From: Promicromonospora citrea
GTDB lineage: Bacteria > Actinomycetota > Actinomycetes > Actinomycetales > Cellulomonadaceae
NCBI RefSeq assembly: GCF_013004695.1
Contig: NZ_JABEMG010000029.1
Location: forward strand, 1 to 40,356
DNA: 40,356 nt
Direction: 5' to 3'
Shown here: positions 39,768-40,356 of the stretch, piece after piece
Numbering within the stretch: the first letter of the stretch is position 1
Layout of the letters: each line of letters begins with the position of its first letter
The notes under the pieces: model-generated
What the model saw: only the letters and a program-made list of their open reading frames with translations
Database searches by the model: none
Told to the model about the DNA's origin: nothing
Translations under genes and position numbers: made by a program

Positions 39768-40156
39768 AGCAGACCCTCCTCACGCAGCACGTCCTGGGCG
39801 ACGGCGAACGCGTGGTTGGCGCTCGGCACGGAGCAGTAGATCGCGGTCTGCAGGAGCACCTCGCGCAGCTCGTCGACGGTCAGCCCGTTGCGCAGCGCGG
39901 CGCGCACGTGCATGGCGAGCTCGCCCCAGTGGCCGCCGGCGACGAGCGCGGTGAGCGTGATCATGGACCGTGAGCGCCGGTCGAGACCGGGCCGGGTCCA
40001 GATCTCGCCCCAGGCGTACCGGGTGATGAGGTCCTGGAAGTCGGCGGTGAACGCGGTGGTGCGCTCTGTCGCGCGGTCGACGTGCGCGTCGCCGAGCACC
40101 TCGCGCCGCACGCGCATGCCGTCCGCGGCGCGGTCCGGGTCGTCCGGTGCGGTCAT
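39764..40156 (-). CDS. pcaC: 4-carboxymuconolactone decarboxylase
   Basis: 130 residues, CMD family. Characteristic run: YAWGEIWTRPGLDRRSRSMITL, then GHWGELAMHVRAALRNGLT and ELREVLLQTAIYCSVPSANHAF, which holds the conserved Glu, His and Cys region of the PcaC subgroup. It converts 4-carboxymuconolactone to beta-ketoadipate enol-lactone in the protocatechuate branch of the beta-ketoadipate pathway. ATGA overlaps with the upstream hydrolase stop, and its own TGA overlaps the CTG of the MFS gene, so three genes are translationally coupled. Confidence 0.9.
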   Translation of the reverse strand: MTAPDDPDRAADGMRVRREVLGDAHVDRATERTTAFTADFQDLITRYAWGEIWTRPGLDRRSRSMITLTALVAGGHWGELAMHVRAALRNGLTVDELREVLLQTAIYCSVPSANHAFAVAQDVLREEGLL

Positions 40157-40356
40157 CGGGTCACCTCCGTGGTCATGAGGTCGCGCACGAGCGCGGCCAC
40201 GGCGTCGGGCGCCTCGGCGGGCGCCTGGTGCCCGACGCCGTCGAGCACCTCCGCGCGGGCCGCCCCGACGCCGCGCGCGATCTCGGCCAGGGCCGCGGGC
40301 GGGGCGGGCTGGTCGTGCTCCCCCGCGACGGTCACGACGGGCACGGCGGACGGCAC
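40153..40356 (-). CDS. pcaD: 3-oxoadipate enol-lactonase C-terminus (partial)
   Basis: The last 67 codons of an alpha/beta hydrolase; the rest lies beyond the window. AGEHDQPAPP carries the catalytic Asp and DGVGHQAPAEAP the catalytic His, the usual C-terminal layout of PcaD-type lactonases. PcaD hydrolyses beta-ketoadipate enol-lactone, the product of PcaC encoded next, so the pathway context supports the name. The symbol rests on context plus this short segment. Confidence 0.7.
   Translation of the reverse strand: MPSAVPVVTVAGEHDQPAPPAALAEIARGVGAARAEVLDGVGHQAPAEAPDAVAALVRDLMTTEVTR

Overview
The window is about 40 kb of very GC-rich DNA from the chromosome of an actinobacterium. Third codon positions are almost all G or C, GTG starts are frequent, and at least ten genes have a TANNNT -10 box only 6-7 bases before the start codon, the signature of leaderless actinobacterial transcripts. 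A GH76 mannanase-like enzyme, an actinobacterial-type SOS box and DesK/DesR-type two-component systems suggest a soil or plant-litter Micrococcales (Cellulomonas/Promicromonospora-like). The species cannot be fixed from the sequence alone.

Layout. 1-7.4 kb: a lower-GC hairpin at the left edge, a haloacid-dehalogenase-type hydrolase, a CatB-type acetyltransferase, a small export membrane protein divergent from a DesK/DesR-type pair, an NADPH-F420-reductase-like protein, and a hydrolase/AraC divergent pair. 7.5-10.8 kb: an FtsX-type permease, ATPase and TetR operon, then an SOS-box-controlled small gene and a small membrane protein. 10.9-14.8 kb: a 1296-residue secreted subtilisin. 14.8-21.9 kb: regulator/efflux modules, with a gamma-resorcylate-decarboxylase-like amidohydrolase, two DHA2 MFS pumps, a quinone oxidoreductase and three TetR regulators. 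22-25.6 kb: an ABC exporter followed by a second two-component system. 25.7-29.8 kb: amidase, hotdog thioesterase with TetR, a DksA-like zinc-finger protein and secreted GH76. 29.8-31.9 kb: a decay zone around tRNA-Pro(GGG) with broken fragments of a kinase, an amidohydrolase and a PEP-utilising enzyme. 31.9-35.5 kb: MFS, DUF1684 and NTF2-like operon divergent from an XRE-cupin regulator. 35.5-38.5 kb: a secreted tripeptidyl-aminopeptidase-like hydrolase, a small acidic protein and a SapA-like secreted protein. 38.6-40.4 kb: the end of a protocatechuate-type operon (pcaD end, pcaC, MFS) read leftwards.

The dominant theme is small regulator-plus-target modules with readable operators in the divergent gaps. 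No prophage, complete insertion sequence, CRISPR array or biosynthetic cluster was seen, and no clear new multi-gene system.

The most unusual content is not protein coding. A 16-base unit (TGACTACCTCGSCRGG) occurs as an inverted pair, a tandem triplet and an in-frame tandem pair inside an MFS gene. A 30-base perfect inverted repeat is built from four copies of CGAGATCTGG. Several other long inverted repeats lie between genes. There is also strong evidence for a CTG start codon, two genes whose reading frame looks broken by one base, and a 24-base two-component operator that recurs in core form upstream of a secreted peptidase.
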